Positions 47,276 to 58,193 of a DNA stretch of 64,000 nt are shown piece after piece. The stretch is taken from positions 15,057,758 to 15,121,757 of the forward strand of contig CM065693.1 of assembly GCA_017654935.2 (NCBI GenBank), read 5' to 3'. The notes below the pieces were generated by a model. The model ran no database searches. It worked only from the letters and a program-made list of their open reading frames with translations, and was not told where the DNA came from. The position numbers and the translations under genes are program-made. Positions within the stretch are counted from its first letter, which is position 1; each line of letters opens with the position of its first letter. The DNA is from Phymorhynchus buccinoides. Lineage: Eukaryota > Mollusca > Gastropoda > Neogastropoda > Raphitomidae.

Positions 47276-47349
47276 ACTTTGGACATGGGGCAGGATAAAC
47301 ATCCCCAATAGAATGAAGGAAGAAAGGAACATGAGTTCATCGCTCTCAC

Positions 47350-47648
47350 CTTGTTCTTCTTCTTGCCCTTTTTGCCTTCGGTCTGCTGCCCAGCCTGTTT
47401 CTGTTGCTGATAGCCTCCCCGCTGCTGTTGTCTGTAAGCCCCTGACTGGTTGAACATCTGCGGGAAGTTGTAGCCCGAGCGGTTGTAGCCCATGGCCTGG
47501 CTGTAGTTGGGCATGTTGTAGCCCTGGTTGTAGTAGCCCTGTGGGTAGTTGCCGTAGTTTGATAACATGCCGTAGTTGTTGTAGCCCTCTCCCCCGAAGG
47601 AAGGGAAGAAGGAGTTTGGTGCGTAGTTGGGGAAAGCCTGGTACTGTC
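47350..47648 (-). CDS. Snurportin-like gene: Gly/Tyr/Asn/Gln-rich low-complexity exon
   Basis: After acceptor TGTTTCAG the exon reads GQYQAFPNYAPNSFFPSFGG, then many short Tyr repeats of the GYN, NYG and GYYNQGY type, a Gln/Gly/Arg segment and a basic end EGKKGKKKNK. It ends at the good donor GTGAGA in phase 0. The composition is like that of prion-like RNA-binding tails (FUS/hnRNP style), which is a compositional statement only. No snurportin tail of this kind is known to me. It must splice onward, because the sequence past the donor runs into intron and SINE. The in-frame stop reached by read-through is at 47185-47187. Confidence 0.78.
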
Positions 47649-47679
47649 CTGAAACACACACACAAAATGACAGACAACG

Positions 47680-48079
47680 TTAACTCATTCGCATCCCAAC
47701 GATTTTGAATTATTAAAATAAAACCTCACAAATCACTCCAGCCATACACACAAACAAAACATACATAAACAAAAGGAGAAATGAAAGAAGACTACGGGTT
47801 TTTACTTCAGGTTTAGACAGGGAAGTTGGTAGATCAGACTTTTTTTAACATATAGTATAGAAAAACTCTCCACACCAATTGGTTTCCCCACAACAAACCA
47901 CTACAAAAGGAAAGTCAGAGGCAAAATGGTGGTCTAAGGGAGCGAAGCGAGTTCAGAAGTGACCAAGGTATGGTGTGCACACATATTTACTTCCCTCGAA
48001 GCAAATGCATCAAATTGACAGCGCTCTATTAATTCCGCACATATATGGCTGGATCGACTTGAACGACTCAATGAGTTAA
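47680..48079. mobile_element. TTAA-flanked element (TTAACTCATT..AATGAGTTAA)
   Basis: Perfect 10-bp ends TTAACTCATT and AATGAGTTAA bound 400 bp that starts only about 30 bp upstream of the low-complexity exon's acceptor. Confidence 0.75.
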
Positions 48080-48083
48080 CAAA

Positions 48084-48734
48084 ATGGGGTGTTCCAAAAA
48101 CGTTCAAACAGCACCTTGGAAAAACAAAGAAAAGAGTGCCAGGAGGCATGAAACCACCTTTTCCTTCCAAAACCAGATTTCCTCTGTCTGTCGTGCTTGT
48201 TACTTAGAACTTCGGCGCATTGGATCTGTAAGACATCTTCTTTCCGAGGAAGCTACAAAAACTCTCATCTCTGCCTTCGTACTCTCCAGACTAGATTACT
48301 GTAATTCCCTTCTTGCTGGCTGCCCACAAACTGTTCTCGCTAAACTTAAAAAAATTCAAAACAATGCTGCTCGCCTTGTACTGAGGTGCTCCAAATTCTC
48401 TCATTCTACCCCTATGCTTGAATCTCTTCACTGGCTTCCTGTTGGAAAGCGTATCGACTACAAGCTCTCTCTGCTCTGTTACAAGTCCCTGAATGGTCTT
48501 GCTCCTTCTTATCTCACTGATCTCCTGAACCTTTACACACCTCTTAGACAGTTACGCTCCTCTTCTGACACTTCTCTCCTCCAGATCCCTCGTTACCGCA
48601 CCAGGACTCTCGGTGAACGTTCCTTCTCTTTTCAGGCCTCCTCTACTTGGAACAAACTCCCTCTTCCTCTCCGTTCTGCCAACTCCCTTTCTTCATTTAA
48701 GTCTTCCCTCAAAACCACTCTCTTCAAATCGTAG
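48084..48734 (+). pseudogene. Non-LTR retrotransposon, C-terminal part of the reverse transcriptase ORF
   Basis: From about 48150 the frame reads VCRACYLELRRIGSVRHLLS, then SAFVLSRLDYCNSLLAGCP, KIQNNAARLVLRC and ESLHWLPVGKRIDYKLSLL, ending ASSTWNKLPLPLRSANSLSS .. LKTTLFKS and a stop. This is the conserved segment after the polymerase core in Jockey/CR1/L2-group elements. No polymerase active-site motif or endonuclease is present, so the copy is 5'-truncated and dead. The first ~20 residues lie in adjacent sequence. It is antisense to the snurportin-like gene. The 3' flank carries GT repeats and ends in (ATT)n. Confidence 0.85.
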
Positions 48735-49155
48735 CCTGCTCTGTTCTTTTGGAAAGTAATTTTTGTCCCTTCTCTGCGCGTGTGTTTGTGTGCAGTGTGT
48801 GGTTTGTGCGGGCGTGTGTGTGTGTGTGTGTGGTGTGTCGTGTGTAGTGTGGTGTGGTGTGGTGTGTTGTGTTGTGGTGTGTCGTGTGTGTGTGGTGTGT
48901 GTGGTGTGTGTGTGTGTGTGTGTGTGTGTTTTGTTGTGTGTGTGCGCGTGCATGTGTGTGTGTGTATGCGAGGAAATGTTTGACATTCTCATATTTTCTA
49001 CTGCTTGTTGTTGTTGCTGTTGTTGTTTGTTTGTCTTTGTTTTGTGGGGGGGGGGGGGGGGGGGGTATTCATTTATTTGTTTATTATTGTAAGCGCTTAG
49101 GGCTTGTTTAAGATTAAGCGCATATAAATGCTCATTATTATTATTATTATTATTA
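48735..49155 (+). mobile_element. 3' UTR of the retrotransposon with GT tract and (ATT)n tail
   Basis: After the stop come a long imperfect GT tract (48776-48966), a G run (49047-49067), GTAAGCGCTTAGGGCTTG and GCGCATATAAATGCTCATTA, then (TTA)n to 49155. A microsatellite 3' end is typical of L2/CR1-type elements. Confidence 0.75.
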
Positions 49156-49159
49156 ACTT

Positions 49160-50680
49160 AGCATAATACACACACACTCATCTCAAAATTCAAAGGCATC
49201 AGAATGGTCTGAAGTCCAATCCTCTGAAAACCTTGTTAAAAGGGCCATCAAGGCCCCAGACTAGAGGGAAAACACCTAGAATCAGTTCCCAACAAGACTA
49301 GAAAAAGTGAGGAATCACTTTAAAATGCTTTTGGGCCCCCCAAAAAGTCTCACTAAAGAATAAAGGCAAAACCAAACGCACGCACGCATGCACACACACA
49401 CACACCACAAAACACAACACATGCCTTCTATTAGCTAATGGCACCGAAAAATTAAATATAAAAATATTGATTAGTGAATTACATTTTCATTTAGATATTT
49501 TTAAAACAAGCAAATAGCAAAAAGAATTTTGTAAATATCTTAATTGGTTGCTGAGATATTACATTTTAAAGTTTGGATGACTGCCGTTTATGCATAAACG
49601 GGAAAAAAAGTCATTTTTATGCCCCAACCATACCCTAAGTATGTATTCAGTAAACATTGTACTTTTTGTGAGCAATCTATAGTATGCAGAGAAGTAGAAT
49701 CCGTAGTTTGGGAGCATTTGTTTATTTCATTTTATAATTATGATCGCTCAAAGTTGGCCAATCTGCCAATTTCACAATGACTAAAATTTGACGAAATTTG
49801 CGAAGTAGCAACTTTGAGTCATTGGCATGCAGAATCTAACAATTTATATACCATGAAATGCATGTATTCTAAGTCTAGTGTTTGTGTTTTGTAGCTCTAA
49901 TTTTTTTCTAGGCTCTTTCTAAGATAAACAAAAAAGTTACAGACTGTCAAAGTTACGAAAAGTGCCAAAATGGCCTGCGACGGAGCAGAACTGAGGGTAG
50001 GGAAGGTTAAATGCCCATAACTTTTGACCTAATGGATGGATTTTCTCACAATTTGGATATGTAATAAAGCTACAGCCATGCTACATACCAAACTAAATTA
50101 TTAAGACATATCAAATGATTTGGTGTTGTAAAGGTGATTATATAAGGATAAAAATGGCAAAATATCATATTGATAGCATGCGGCATGAGACATAATGCAA
50201 TACAATTCTGAAATTATATGTCACATTTAACTACTATTACTTCTACTCATATTTTTAAACATTTTCAACAAAGGAAATACTACTTTATCAGTTAATGACA
50301 AATATTAATTAATTAAATTTAGCTATTTTTGTATTATTTATAATTATATGCAGGGAGCTGAGAACAGAAAAGGGTTAAATGGCCAGCAAAACGATTCACT
50401 GTTGTACATGTCATGTTTTTGAACAAAATAATGTTTATTTTCAATAACTATTGTAACATGAGTTGCATGTCTTTTTCTTCAATAAAAATGTATGCGCCTA
50501 TTTCATCATGCGTAATGGGGACTGAAACAATGCAACTTGCAAGACCATGGTATGGAGAAGGCTTGTTTGTGAAGACAGATGTTAATAGTCTGTTGTCTGG
50601 AATCCAATTCACTTCTTTCTTGCTCTCTGTTTAAATCCTATTATTTCATGTAAAATCATATAGTAATTTGGCAAGTGTCC
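49160..50680. other. Intronic A/T-rich sequence, nothing recognised
   Basis: A perfect 18-bp palindrome CCGTTTATGCATAAACGG is at about 49584-49601. No exon of consistent phase and no repeat family shared with the rest of the window was found. Confidence 0.55.
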
Positions 50681-50689
50681 CGTCTGTGT

Positions 50690-50800
50690 GTGTGTGTGTG
50701 TGTCTGAAACACGAAACGGGCCTTATAACTCCGCCGTTTTTCGACCGAATCGCTTCACATTTGCTGTGAGCCCTCACGGGGCGATGGCAACGGCAATACA
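50690..50800. repeat. Fragment related to the 21785-22780 repeat
   Basis: TTTTTCGACCGAATCGCTTCACATTTGCTGTG resembles the CCGAATCGCTTCAAATTTTG phrase of 1-353. Confidence 0.5.
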
Positions 50801-50860
50801 TTATAATAATAGTATTCGTACAGCATTCAGTCGTGGTTCATTGCGTTTTTCCGTCTTATA

Positions 50861-50910
50861 GGGGGGGGGGGGGGGGGGGGGGTTAGGGTTAGGGTTAGGG
50901 TTGGGGTTAT
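50861..50910. repeat. Poly-G followed by telomere-like (TTAGGG)n
   Basis: About 20 G, then GGTTAGGGTTAGGGTTAGGG and a diverged unit. Confidence 0.92.
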
Positions 50911-50929
50911 TATTCCAAAAAGATAGTTA

Positions 50930-52670
50930 GCTGAAGGAGTTCGTGTAGTGCAGCTTTATGTTTGGTGGGAGGGGCGGGAGCGGAAGGATGGAATTAACTG
51001 AGAAGTGCGGGGGTGGGGGGGGCACATATTTACCTTTACCAAGAAAGGGTTAAAAATGAAGGCGTACGTGGTGACGGGTTGCATGATGAGTGAGCAAGAT
51101 AGCGGAGAGCGGATGAATGATTAGGTGTGGTGTGAGTTACAATTTACATATTTGTTAATGTAAATTTATGTTTGATACTTTTATTTAATATTTTTATTTT
51201 ACACGGTGGAAGACAAGTTTCCATGTGCGTTGTACAATGCCAATGGACAATAAAGAAACATAACTTATGACTTATCTTGCTATGCAACTCCAACAACAAT
51301 TCATTCCAACTTACTTGCTCAAATGTGTACTATATTTGTTTTAATAATAACAACTATGAAAACACCAGAAAGTTGATAAATAGGTAATTATATGATATGA
51401 ATTACATGTTTAATTATTTGGATTCTGATCTCTGTTGAACTGTTTTAGTTTGTTTTTCATTGTCTATTACATTTTCGCTTAAAGTAACTTCAACCTAAAA
51501 CTAGTAACAGAGACTGATTAATTATTATCAATTACGCATTGTATCTCAACATTTTTAGTGTGTGTGTGTGTGTGACTATGTGTGTGTGCACGTGTGTGTG
51601 CATGCATGTGTGTGTGTGTGATGCTTAGTCGCTTCAATATTTAAAAAAGTCAATGGACAATTTTGTTGAATTGCCAATTTTTTTAACATCACCACCAGCA
51701 AGAACTTTAAGGTAATGTTGAAATGAGTTTTCTTCAATTTTTGCCAAGTTGTTTCTCAAGATAAAATTAAAAAAGGAAGGAAGGGGGGGGGGGGGGGGGG
51801 GGGGGGGTAATGAACTTAGTACTGATTGACTAATCAAGTAGGTTTTCAATGGAGCACTCACTGAACCACATGCACTGACACACCATACACACACACTAAA
51901 ACAGAATAACAACACACACACAGTGGCATACACACAGAGACAGAAACAGAGACTTTGCACAGTCACACCCATACACTCAACTGTCTCAGTCAGTCAGTGG
52001 CCTACAAACTCACAAGAGAGAGACAGGGAGGGGGTGGAGAGGTGGAAAAAGAGAGGGTTCTATCTTTTAAGTAAGCTTTTACTTTGCTGAAAGTTGAAAA
52101 AAAAATTGTGTTACTTGATAACTTTTTCGTATCAAGACCGTAAACGATGTACTATATATAATATACGTACTATATTAATGTAGGAAAGCCACACTGAAAC
52201 CGATCGATGTTCCATCTAGAACAGCGTTACCTCCCTTGCATTGTCAACTCGACGTAACAAAAACGTTTCAATCTTCAACTACAGCCTTAATCCAAGCTAT
52301 ATAAAAATTCTGCAACGATATTAAACTCATATGAACCTTTCGGCGTACTTTATTTTTTTTTATAGAATGGTCGGAAGAGTAAAAACGAGTTCGAAAATCG
52401 AATGTCTTCAGTGGTTTTGATTCAATTGATTGCCTAGCCCAGCCTCACCGGAAGGATGAAAATGGAGCGTGCTTTCAGCAGTTATCGCCATAATATTGCA
52501 ATATCCAGTTTCACAGCAGTTCTTTAATGCATAATAACCAGATCGTGCATTTAAAAAATGCATAAATAAAACGGCATACAAGCAATATCTCCTCACGTGC
52601 ACACAAAAACAGACAACTGAACAAAAGGGCGCAGCAAATATTTAGCGTGCAGCGGGAAAGAGACGACACA
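50930..52670. other. Intronic sequence; simple repeats only
   Basis: Poly-G at 51785-51807, GT tract at 51560-51620. GTACAATGCCAATGGACAAT AAAGAAACATAAC near 51230-51262 looks like a retroposon 3' end. No exon supported. Confidence 0.5.
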
Positions 52671-52682
52671 CAACCAACCAAC

Positions 52683-52971
52683 CTCGTCCTCTCCTGTTCC
52701 TGTTGTTGTTTTTCTCCGCTCTGTTCCGTGCGGGCGCTTTCCGAGCCTGGCCCGGCTCTGCCTCCTCCTCCTCCTCCTGCCCCCCTCCCCCTGTCTCGTA
52801 GCGCGTCTTGCGCCAGTCCTGCTTGCCGCGCACGGACCCCTGCTGCTGCTGCTGGTGCACGGGAGGGATACCAATCACGGAGGGGATGTAGCAGGTCTCC
52901 ACCCAGATCCCCAGCGGGGAGAGGCCGGGGAGGTACAGCGCCCGCTTGTGGTAGAACAGCAATCCCGTGAT
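52683..52971 (-). CDS. SNUPN: Snurportin-like module 1: LLFYHK exon with RG/Gln/Glu-rich linker
   Basis: The exon reads ITGLLFYHKRALYLPGLSPL then GIWVETCYIPSVIG, equivalent to vertebrate [26 protein letters not shown]..SDVLG. The Trp (Trp276 in human, which stacks on the cap) is conserved. After about residue 38 the sequence turns into a charged linker: a Gln run, a Glu run and a C-terminal NNNRNRRGRG. The acceptor is ATTCCACAG. The donor is G|GTTGGT, a weak but phase-1 site whose single G fits the next exon's GA. The acceptor and first nine codons are copied in a tandem repeat just upstream (52945-53290). Confidence 0.9.
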
Positions 52972-53290
52972 CTGTGGAATCGGGAGCATGGATTGGTTGG
53001 AATCATTAGTATGACAGTCACTTTACAAAGGACTTGTGGTAGAACAGCAGTCCCGTGATCTGTGGAATTGGGAACATGGATCAGTTAGAACCATCAGTAT
53101 GACAGTCACTTTACACAGACTTGAGGCAGAACAGTAATCCGATGATTTGTGGAATACAACAGTCAGTTAGGACCATCAGTATGACAGTAACATTACACAG
53201 ACTTGAGGCAGAACAGTAATCCGATGATTTGTGAAATACAACAGTCAGTTAGGACCATCAGTATGACAGTAACATTACACAGATTTCTGC
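52945..53290. repeat. Tandem repeat (82-88 bp x4) that includes a splice acceptor and 5' exon end
   Basis: The word ATGACAGTMAC recurs at 53011, 53099, 53181 and 53263. Unit 1 contains the real exon start at 52971. Unit 2 keeps an intact CAG acceptor (exon would begin at 53059) and ITGLLFYHK. Units 3 and 4 have lost the CAG. Confidence 0.9.
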
Positions 53291-53526
53291 TTAAATTGCA
53301 GATCTCTCGGGATCAATTGTTTTTGTGTAATAATCACAGTGCAAACTGTATTATATTTCCCTTTATTATTATTATTATTATTATTTTTACCCCTATTATT
53401 TGCATCTGGTGATTTTCACTAAAAATTTCAAAATGAAAAAAAGAATTCAGACATGATCTCAAAATGTTGTACAAGCCTTTCACCCAAAAGCCAATTGCCC
53501 CTCTCTCATTGCTTCTCACCGCTCAC

Positions 53527-53607
53527 CTCAAAGTTAGTTTTGGCGATAGCCCCACTGATGGCGTTCTTCTCACTGCTCTCTGCAGTCGGCAACGTGTAGA
53601 AACGGAA
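53527..53607 (-). CDS. SNUPN: Snurportin-like module 1: 27-codon exon
   Basis: The acceptor TTGTTTCAG and donor GTGAGC enclose FRFYTLPTAESSEKNAISGA then IAKTNFE, phase 0-0. It matches the vertebrate segment [20 protein letters not shown]..FE in length (27 codons) and in the sequence before VDGLLFYHK. The next exon begins with the matching ITGLLFYHK. Confidence 0.85.
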
Positions 53608-53619
53608 CTGAAACAACAA

Positions 53620-54180
53620 GATGTCAAAAGATATAACAAAGATCTGGAAAGTGGGAAAAAGATATTATAAACAAAGATCTGGAAAGAAATGAGACAGTAA
53701 AACACACAGTGTACTGAAAACCTGAAGGGTTTGCAACTGAAGTGATTCTATTATTCATTTCATTAGGTAAACTAAAAGAGCAAAATTATTTCATTGCTTT
53801 TTTTCCCCATGTGAAATCAATTCATATCCAAAACAGCAGGGATTGAGATTCAGCAATCAAGGTTATAAAACAAAACAAAAATCTTTTTCCAAAAGTTTTT
53901 GTATTACAAAATTAAGTAAGCCAGGACATTTACTGTCATCTTTGGGTTACTCAGTGAACAATTTGGACAATTTTCACTGCTATTAATTCAATTGCTTGAG
54001 GCATGGTTACACACACACACACACACACACATGCACACACACACATACACATGCTCAAACACAGATGGGGACAGGAGGGGGTATTTCCTGGATTTGTGTG
54101 TGACACACACACACACACACACAGTCGAGTCAAACACACACAAATTGGGGGAAGGAGTTAAGAATTAAAATCTGATTAAC
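53620..54180. other. Intronic sequence with (CA)n tracts
   Basis: CA tracts at 54009-54053 and 54102-54122; otherwise nothing recognised. Confidence 0.6.
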
Positions 54181-54186
54181 TAACAT

Positions 54187-54310
54187 CATCCGGTCTGAAA
54201 CAGACACACATGGGACAATAGTTGATATAAAGATGGTGGCAACGATCCTGGAGACAATGCCCGGAGGCAGCGCAACATCAGGAAAGTCCTGAATTAGTAA
54301 CAATACAGAT
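54187..54310 (+). repeat. Dispersed repeat R, copy 4
   Basis: Contains GACAATGCCCGGAGGCAGCGCAACATC. Confidence 0.82.
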
Positions 54311-54353
54311 GTATAAGGTATGAGTTAAGACAAACATATGAGACAGAACTTAC

Positions 54354-54431
54354 CGGGTTTGTCTGTGACACTTGCTTAATGCTGGACAGCTCTTTCATCT
54401 TCTCCCTCAAGGTGGTCATGCGTACACTGGT
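54354..54431 (-). CDS. SNUPN: Snurportin-like module 1: 26-codon exon after the CWKGH exon
   Basis: The acceptor TTGTACAG, donor GTAAGT and phase 0-0 enclose TSVRMTTLREKMKELSSIKQ followed by VSQTNP. It has exactly the length and place of the vertebrate TDFRFYWMHS...NP segment, but the FRFYW wording is lost here. It is supported mainly by position, splice sites and phase. Module 2 keeps the original wording (ADFRFHW at 23147). Confidence 0.82.
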
Positions 54432-54710
54432 CTGTACAATCAATCAACAACAATATCATATCAATGATCAACAACATCAGCATTCTGTTATGTTAGAGAG
54501 TAATGCAACTTTAAACAGACACACAGTAATTTGCAATAGTCATAAATGTCTATAGTCCAGTTCTTTATTTTATACCTTTTATTTCTGTCATGATTCAGAA
54601 CTAATAATCATTAATTAATCACTAATAATAAACTTCTTGGCAAAGGATATTGATTAAAGGAAGGGGCTATATCAAAATTTTTACCCCTAAGGGATATGAA
54701 TTAACTCATT

Positions 54711-55199
54711 CTGGACGAATTCCATGAATATACTCGGAACAGAAAAACGCCAGTCAAGGCCTAATTCCGAGTATTCTCGGAACAGTGATTTCTGAGTAAA
54801 AAACTTGTCTAAATCCATAGTGGGTTTTTTTTCAAGTAACTTCTCTTCATCACTCTTCCAATTTTGATTTCACTTATGTTTGGTACTTCTATTTCAATTT
54901 TTAATGTTGAAAATGTAAAAAAAATCGCCCCTACACGAGCCTACAAAAATACTCCAATATGTTTTCATTAACACAATAACAGTGACAGTAATAAGGAGAC
55001 TAATGGTTCTGATTATAATGCAAGTAACCACAAATTTGAAGCAAAACTTGGATCAACCAGTAATGTTGTCAAAACTGAATCATTGACAGTGTGGAGTTTT
55101 GTTGCACTTCTTATTTGTTATAAACAAATTTTTTAGGCAACCCCAGGCCAGTCATGATGTTTGTCTAAGGCAGTGAAGTCTTGAAAGTGAAGGGGTTAA
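54711..55199. mobile_element. TTAA-bounded element 1 of an abutting pair
   Basis: Begins TTAACTCATTCTGGACGAAT and ends GAAAGTGAAGGGGTTAA; inner repeats of ATTCCGAGTATTCTCGGAAC. Termini are imperfect. Confidence 0.6.
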
Positions 55200-55443
55200 C
55201 CTTTTTGCATTCAATTTGGCTCAAAGCAGCTGGCCTCCAAGTCTTCAAGTTGCACAAAGTTCTGGGTTGCTATACACACACTTTGACGAAGCCTCTCACT
55301 TGCAATGACGCGATGTAACTGTGTGGGACTCTGTGTGCTTCAAAAGACATATTTTCTTGAAAATGTGGGAAAGAAATTGAACACTAGAGGAGGGTTGGGT
55401 GAGGGGGTTTTTTCCGCAACAAATGCAAATGCAAGAGGGTTAA
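55196..55443. mobile_element. TTAA-bounded element 2 of an abutting pair
   Basis: TTAACCTTTTTGCATTCAATTT at the left, AAATGCAAATGCAAGAGGGTTAA at the right; shares the TTAA at 55196-55199 with its neighbour. Confidence 0.7.
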
Positions 55444-55477
55444 TGACAGAAAAGAGCTAGACAGGTTGAATTTGCCG

Positions 55478-55783
55478 TCTTCTTCTTCTTCTTTTTCTTA
55501 TGCGTTCCCAGGCCATATGGCCATATTGGGTAAGGTATATATGTGTCCAGTTGTCAGTTTTCACTGGTCTCCCTGCTGCGTACAGCCAACACAATCCCAT
55601 TTCGGAGGAGCTCAAATGAGAAAATATTGGGAAGAATTTGTTTTGGAAAAAAGGCAGGAGAATAGGCCAATAACTGAATAAGTCAGAAAGATAGTAGATG
55701 ACATAAAAGGGAAAAGACAGAGTCAAAGATAGTGACGTATTAGAGGAAGTTACAAGCACAGAACTTCCAGAAGGTGGGGGAAT
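55478..55783 (-). repeat. SINE-like repeat, copy 3 of CACCTTCTGGAAGTTCTGTG family
   Basis: Reverse complement of 960-1440 over most of its length, with a (GAA)n tail on its 3' side. Confidence 0.8.
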
Positions 55784-55923
55784 TATTTGGGAGGAATCCG
55801 CCGTCAACAGATTATCTTCCATTACTGGCAACAATTTGACTTTTGAAATTGACCAACACATAACCTAACATATTCAGAAGGTATGCAAATGTATCCACCT
55901 AATATCATTGCTTGCTGGCTTAC

Positions 55924-56030
55924 CTCATATTTATAGAAGCTGTGCCCTTTCCAGCACAGCAGATCGACAACGTAGTAGATTTCGTTTTCGTCGTTGTACA
56001 GGCAGTCCAGAATGGTGCACTGACCGTCAT
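55924..56030 (-). CDS. SNUPN: Snurportin-like module 1: ILDC/CWKGH core exon
   Basis: This is the clearest snurportin match. The text [20 protein letters not shown] then [16 protein letters not shown] follows vertebrate [30 protein letters not shown] almost position by position. The acceptor is GTTTCAG and the donor GTAAGC. A 2-nt start completes an Asp codon, 35 codons follow, and it ends in phase 0. The exon forms central strands of the cap-binding beta-sandwich fold. Confidence 0.95.
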
Positions 56031-56127
56031 CTGAAACACACACAGTCGCACAGATTGAAATATTTCATTATAATTACCAAACGTTTGCGACTGTGCTTGA
56101 GAAAACTCAACTCAAGTCACATGCACT

Positions 56128-56990
56128 GATTTTTAAGAAAAAAAAAAAAAAAAAAAAAAGAAAAACAAGCGCGAAATCGCAATAGTTTGTGACACGCGGT
56201 CTATTTTTACCACTCCAATCATGAGTCACCTCCCCTGGCTTTTCAATAATTTTAATCTGTAAACCAGAATCTCTGCACCATTTCGTAACTTTTTATATCT
56301 TTTGGAAAACATTTAAAACTATGTATCCTACTTATACTCATCGAAAGAAGCACCGCATACTCGTCGTGTCTGTTGTAGTGTCTGTATTACGTATGTTTAT
56401 TATTTTGTACGCTTTTAAAATACATCATTTTAAAGAGCGGCCTCAATTTGAAGTGTAGCCTCGATTTGAAGTGCGACAATTTTGGACCGACCGACCGACA
56501 GACAGACAGACAGACAGACCGACCGACCGACAAAGTGAGTTATAGGTTTGTGGCTTGAGCCACAAACAAAAAAGGTAAAAGACCTAAACAATGAGCAAAT
56601 TTAACACAATTGTTTTGTTATACTTCATGCAAAATTGTATCTGATTTTTTCTTCTTCTTGCGTTTCATTAGTTTCAATCAATCAATCAATCCTTTTATTG
56701 TCCATTTTACAGGAAATTCTTTCTGCAGCGATAAAACAATCAACAAAACAACACAACAAGACAGAGACAATTGGCAAGTTGTAGTTATGTGGGTTTTGGG
56801 GTTGGTTTTTTTTTTTGCTGTTTTTCCGACAAGTCTGCAGACAGCATACAAACTGCTTGCCATAATGTTTTTTGTATCTTTTTGCAGTCCCAGCTTTAAA
56901 TGATGGATACAAGTAAATTGCAATAGGAGCTAGGGGCATGTTGTCTCTGTCTCTCTCTGTGTGTAGTCTCCATCTCTCTTTTTTTTCCCT
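56128..56990. other. Intronic sequence with A run and GACC/GACA repeats
   Basis: A-rich run at 56138-56159; GACCGACC/GACAGACA repeat at 56484-56531; no exon. Confidence 0.55.
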
Positions 56991-56997
56991 TTCCCTA

Positions 56998-57215
56998 TTG
57001 GCCACTGCAACTAGGGTTGTTAATGCCCTTGACAGCGAGAGTTATGCCATTGTTGGTCAGTATCCAAAAGGGCATTCACTCTGGCAAAAGGCAGCCATTC
57101 AGTGGCCTAAAATAGGGTTATTGGCCAGAGTTACACCCTTGTTTGGTCAGTATTCAAGCATCTACCAAGGGCATTCACTCTGGCAAAAGTTGGTCGTTGC
57201 AGTGGCCAATACAAC
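56998..57215. mobile_element. Foldback MITE FB2, copy 2
   Basis: GGCCACTGCAACTAGGGTTG TTAATGCCC at the left, CTCTGGCAAAAGTTGG .. TTGCAGTGGCC at the right; inverse relative of 6290-6510. Confidence 0.82.
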
Positions 57216-57313
57216 CACCACCATCATTTTGTTAGCTTATTGTGTAAAAACACATGGCTTGTCATTTGATTCATCATCTTTTTTTTTTTTTCGTTTTTTT
57301 TTTTCATACTGAC

Positions 57314-57410
57314 CTTCCACTTTGCTGGCTTCGCTGGGACTCCCCCCAGGCAAATGCGTGTCATGCTCACAGATCCATGTTCCCTCCATGTCGTAGGCGC
57401 GAGTGGATTT
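57314..57410 (-). CDS. SNUPN: Snurportin-like module 1: LPGG exon
   Basis: The acceptor GTGAACAG and donor GTCAGT enclose 32 codons + 1 nt: KSTRAYDMEGTWICEHDTHL then PGGSPSEASKVE. LPGG is a snurportin landmark (LLPGGNRRN in vertebrates), and STRAY matches the STSAY segment. The exon ends in phase 1, the same as the matching exon of module 2 (30141-30039). Confidence 0.88.
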
Positions 57411-57448
57411 CTGTTCACAAAAGACTACTGCATGGGAAATTCAATATT

Positions 57449-58029
57449 TACCGTATCTTTCGGATCATTAGGCGCTGCTGTGTATAAGGCGAATAGGGCA
57501 ATTTTCAAGAAAAATCTGAAAAAATTAAAGTAAAAGGCGCCCTTGTTTATAAGGCGATACACACCTTTGCAAAAGAAAGTCGAAGTTTGAAGCCAGTACA
57601 CATCCTGTAAACGCTTACCAACCATTACTGCTGTCATAAACGAGAGTTGGCTCCCTTCTCAAATAATCGAACGTCCGTTTTTGCGACTTCCGGTTGTTGT
57701 GTTTGGAATTTTCTTCGCGAAAACTGGTAGAATTATGGCATTTTAAGCTCTACAACGATGCTTTTTACATCCAATGAAGGGTTATGGCATCTGTTGGATG
57801 GTATCTCAGATAATAATGGGGATTTTAAAGCATTTTAACGTGAGTATTCGTCGTATCGGTGACTCGTTACCACTTTCGATGTTGTGACTCACAGTAAGAC
57901 TGTACTGAGCACAGCAATCGTTGCCTCTCTTCTCACAATTTTGTTCACTAATAGGGCGCCCTCATTTATTAGACGCATAGGTCGAAATTGGAGAAAAAAA
58001 TATCGCCTTATAGTCCGAAAATTACGGTA
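57449..58029. mobile_element. MITE-A (TACCGTATYTTTCGGA..GTCCGAAAATTACGGTA), copy 1
   Basis: TA-flanked, ends CCGTATCTTTCGGATCATTA and TTATAGTCCGAAAATTACGG. About 580 bp. Copy 2 (59102-59665) shares its interior almost throughout, for example CATCCAATGAAGGGTTATGG and ATTCGTCGTATCGGTGACTC. Confidence 0.92.
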
Positions 58030-58193
58030 CACAACCAAAAGGGAGCTTTAAATAATCATTCCAAGGGTATTCTTCTTCGGTGGAACTGAAATTGTTTTCA
58101 TTGCTCGATGGGAATTCTTCTGTTGGAACTTTGTTTTAAGACTGCCTGTTGTGAACTGATATTTTACTCATATTGCCGTACAGGAACTTTATG

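Noticed and set aside
47185..47349. Read-through C-terminus VRAMNSCSFLPSF.. after the GYN-rich exon
   Set aside because: A clear GTGAGA donor precedes it and the sequence runs into a SINE; splicing is more likely, though a retained-intron form cannot be excluded.
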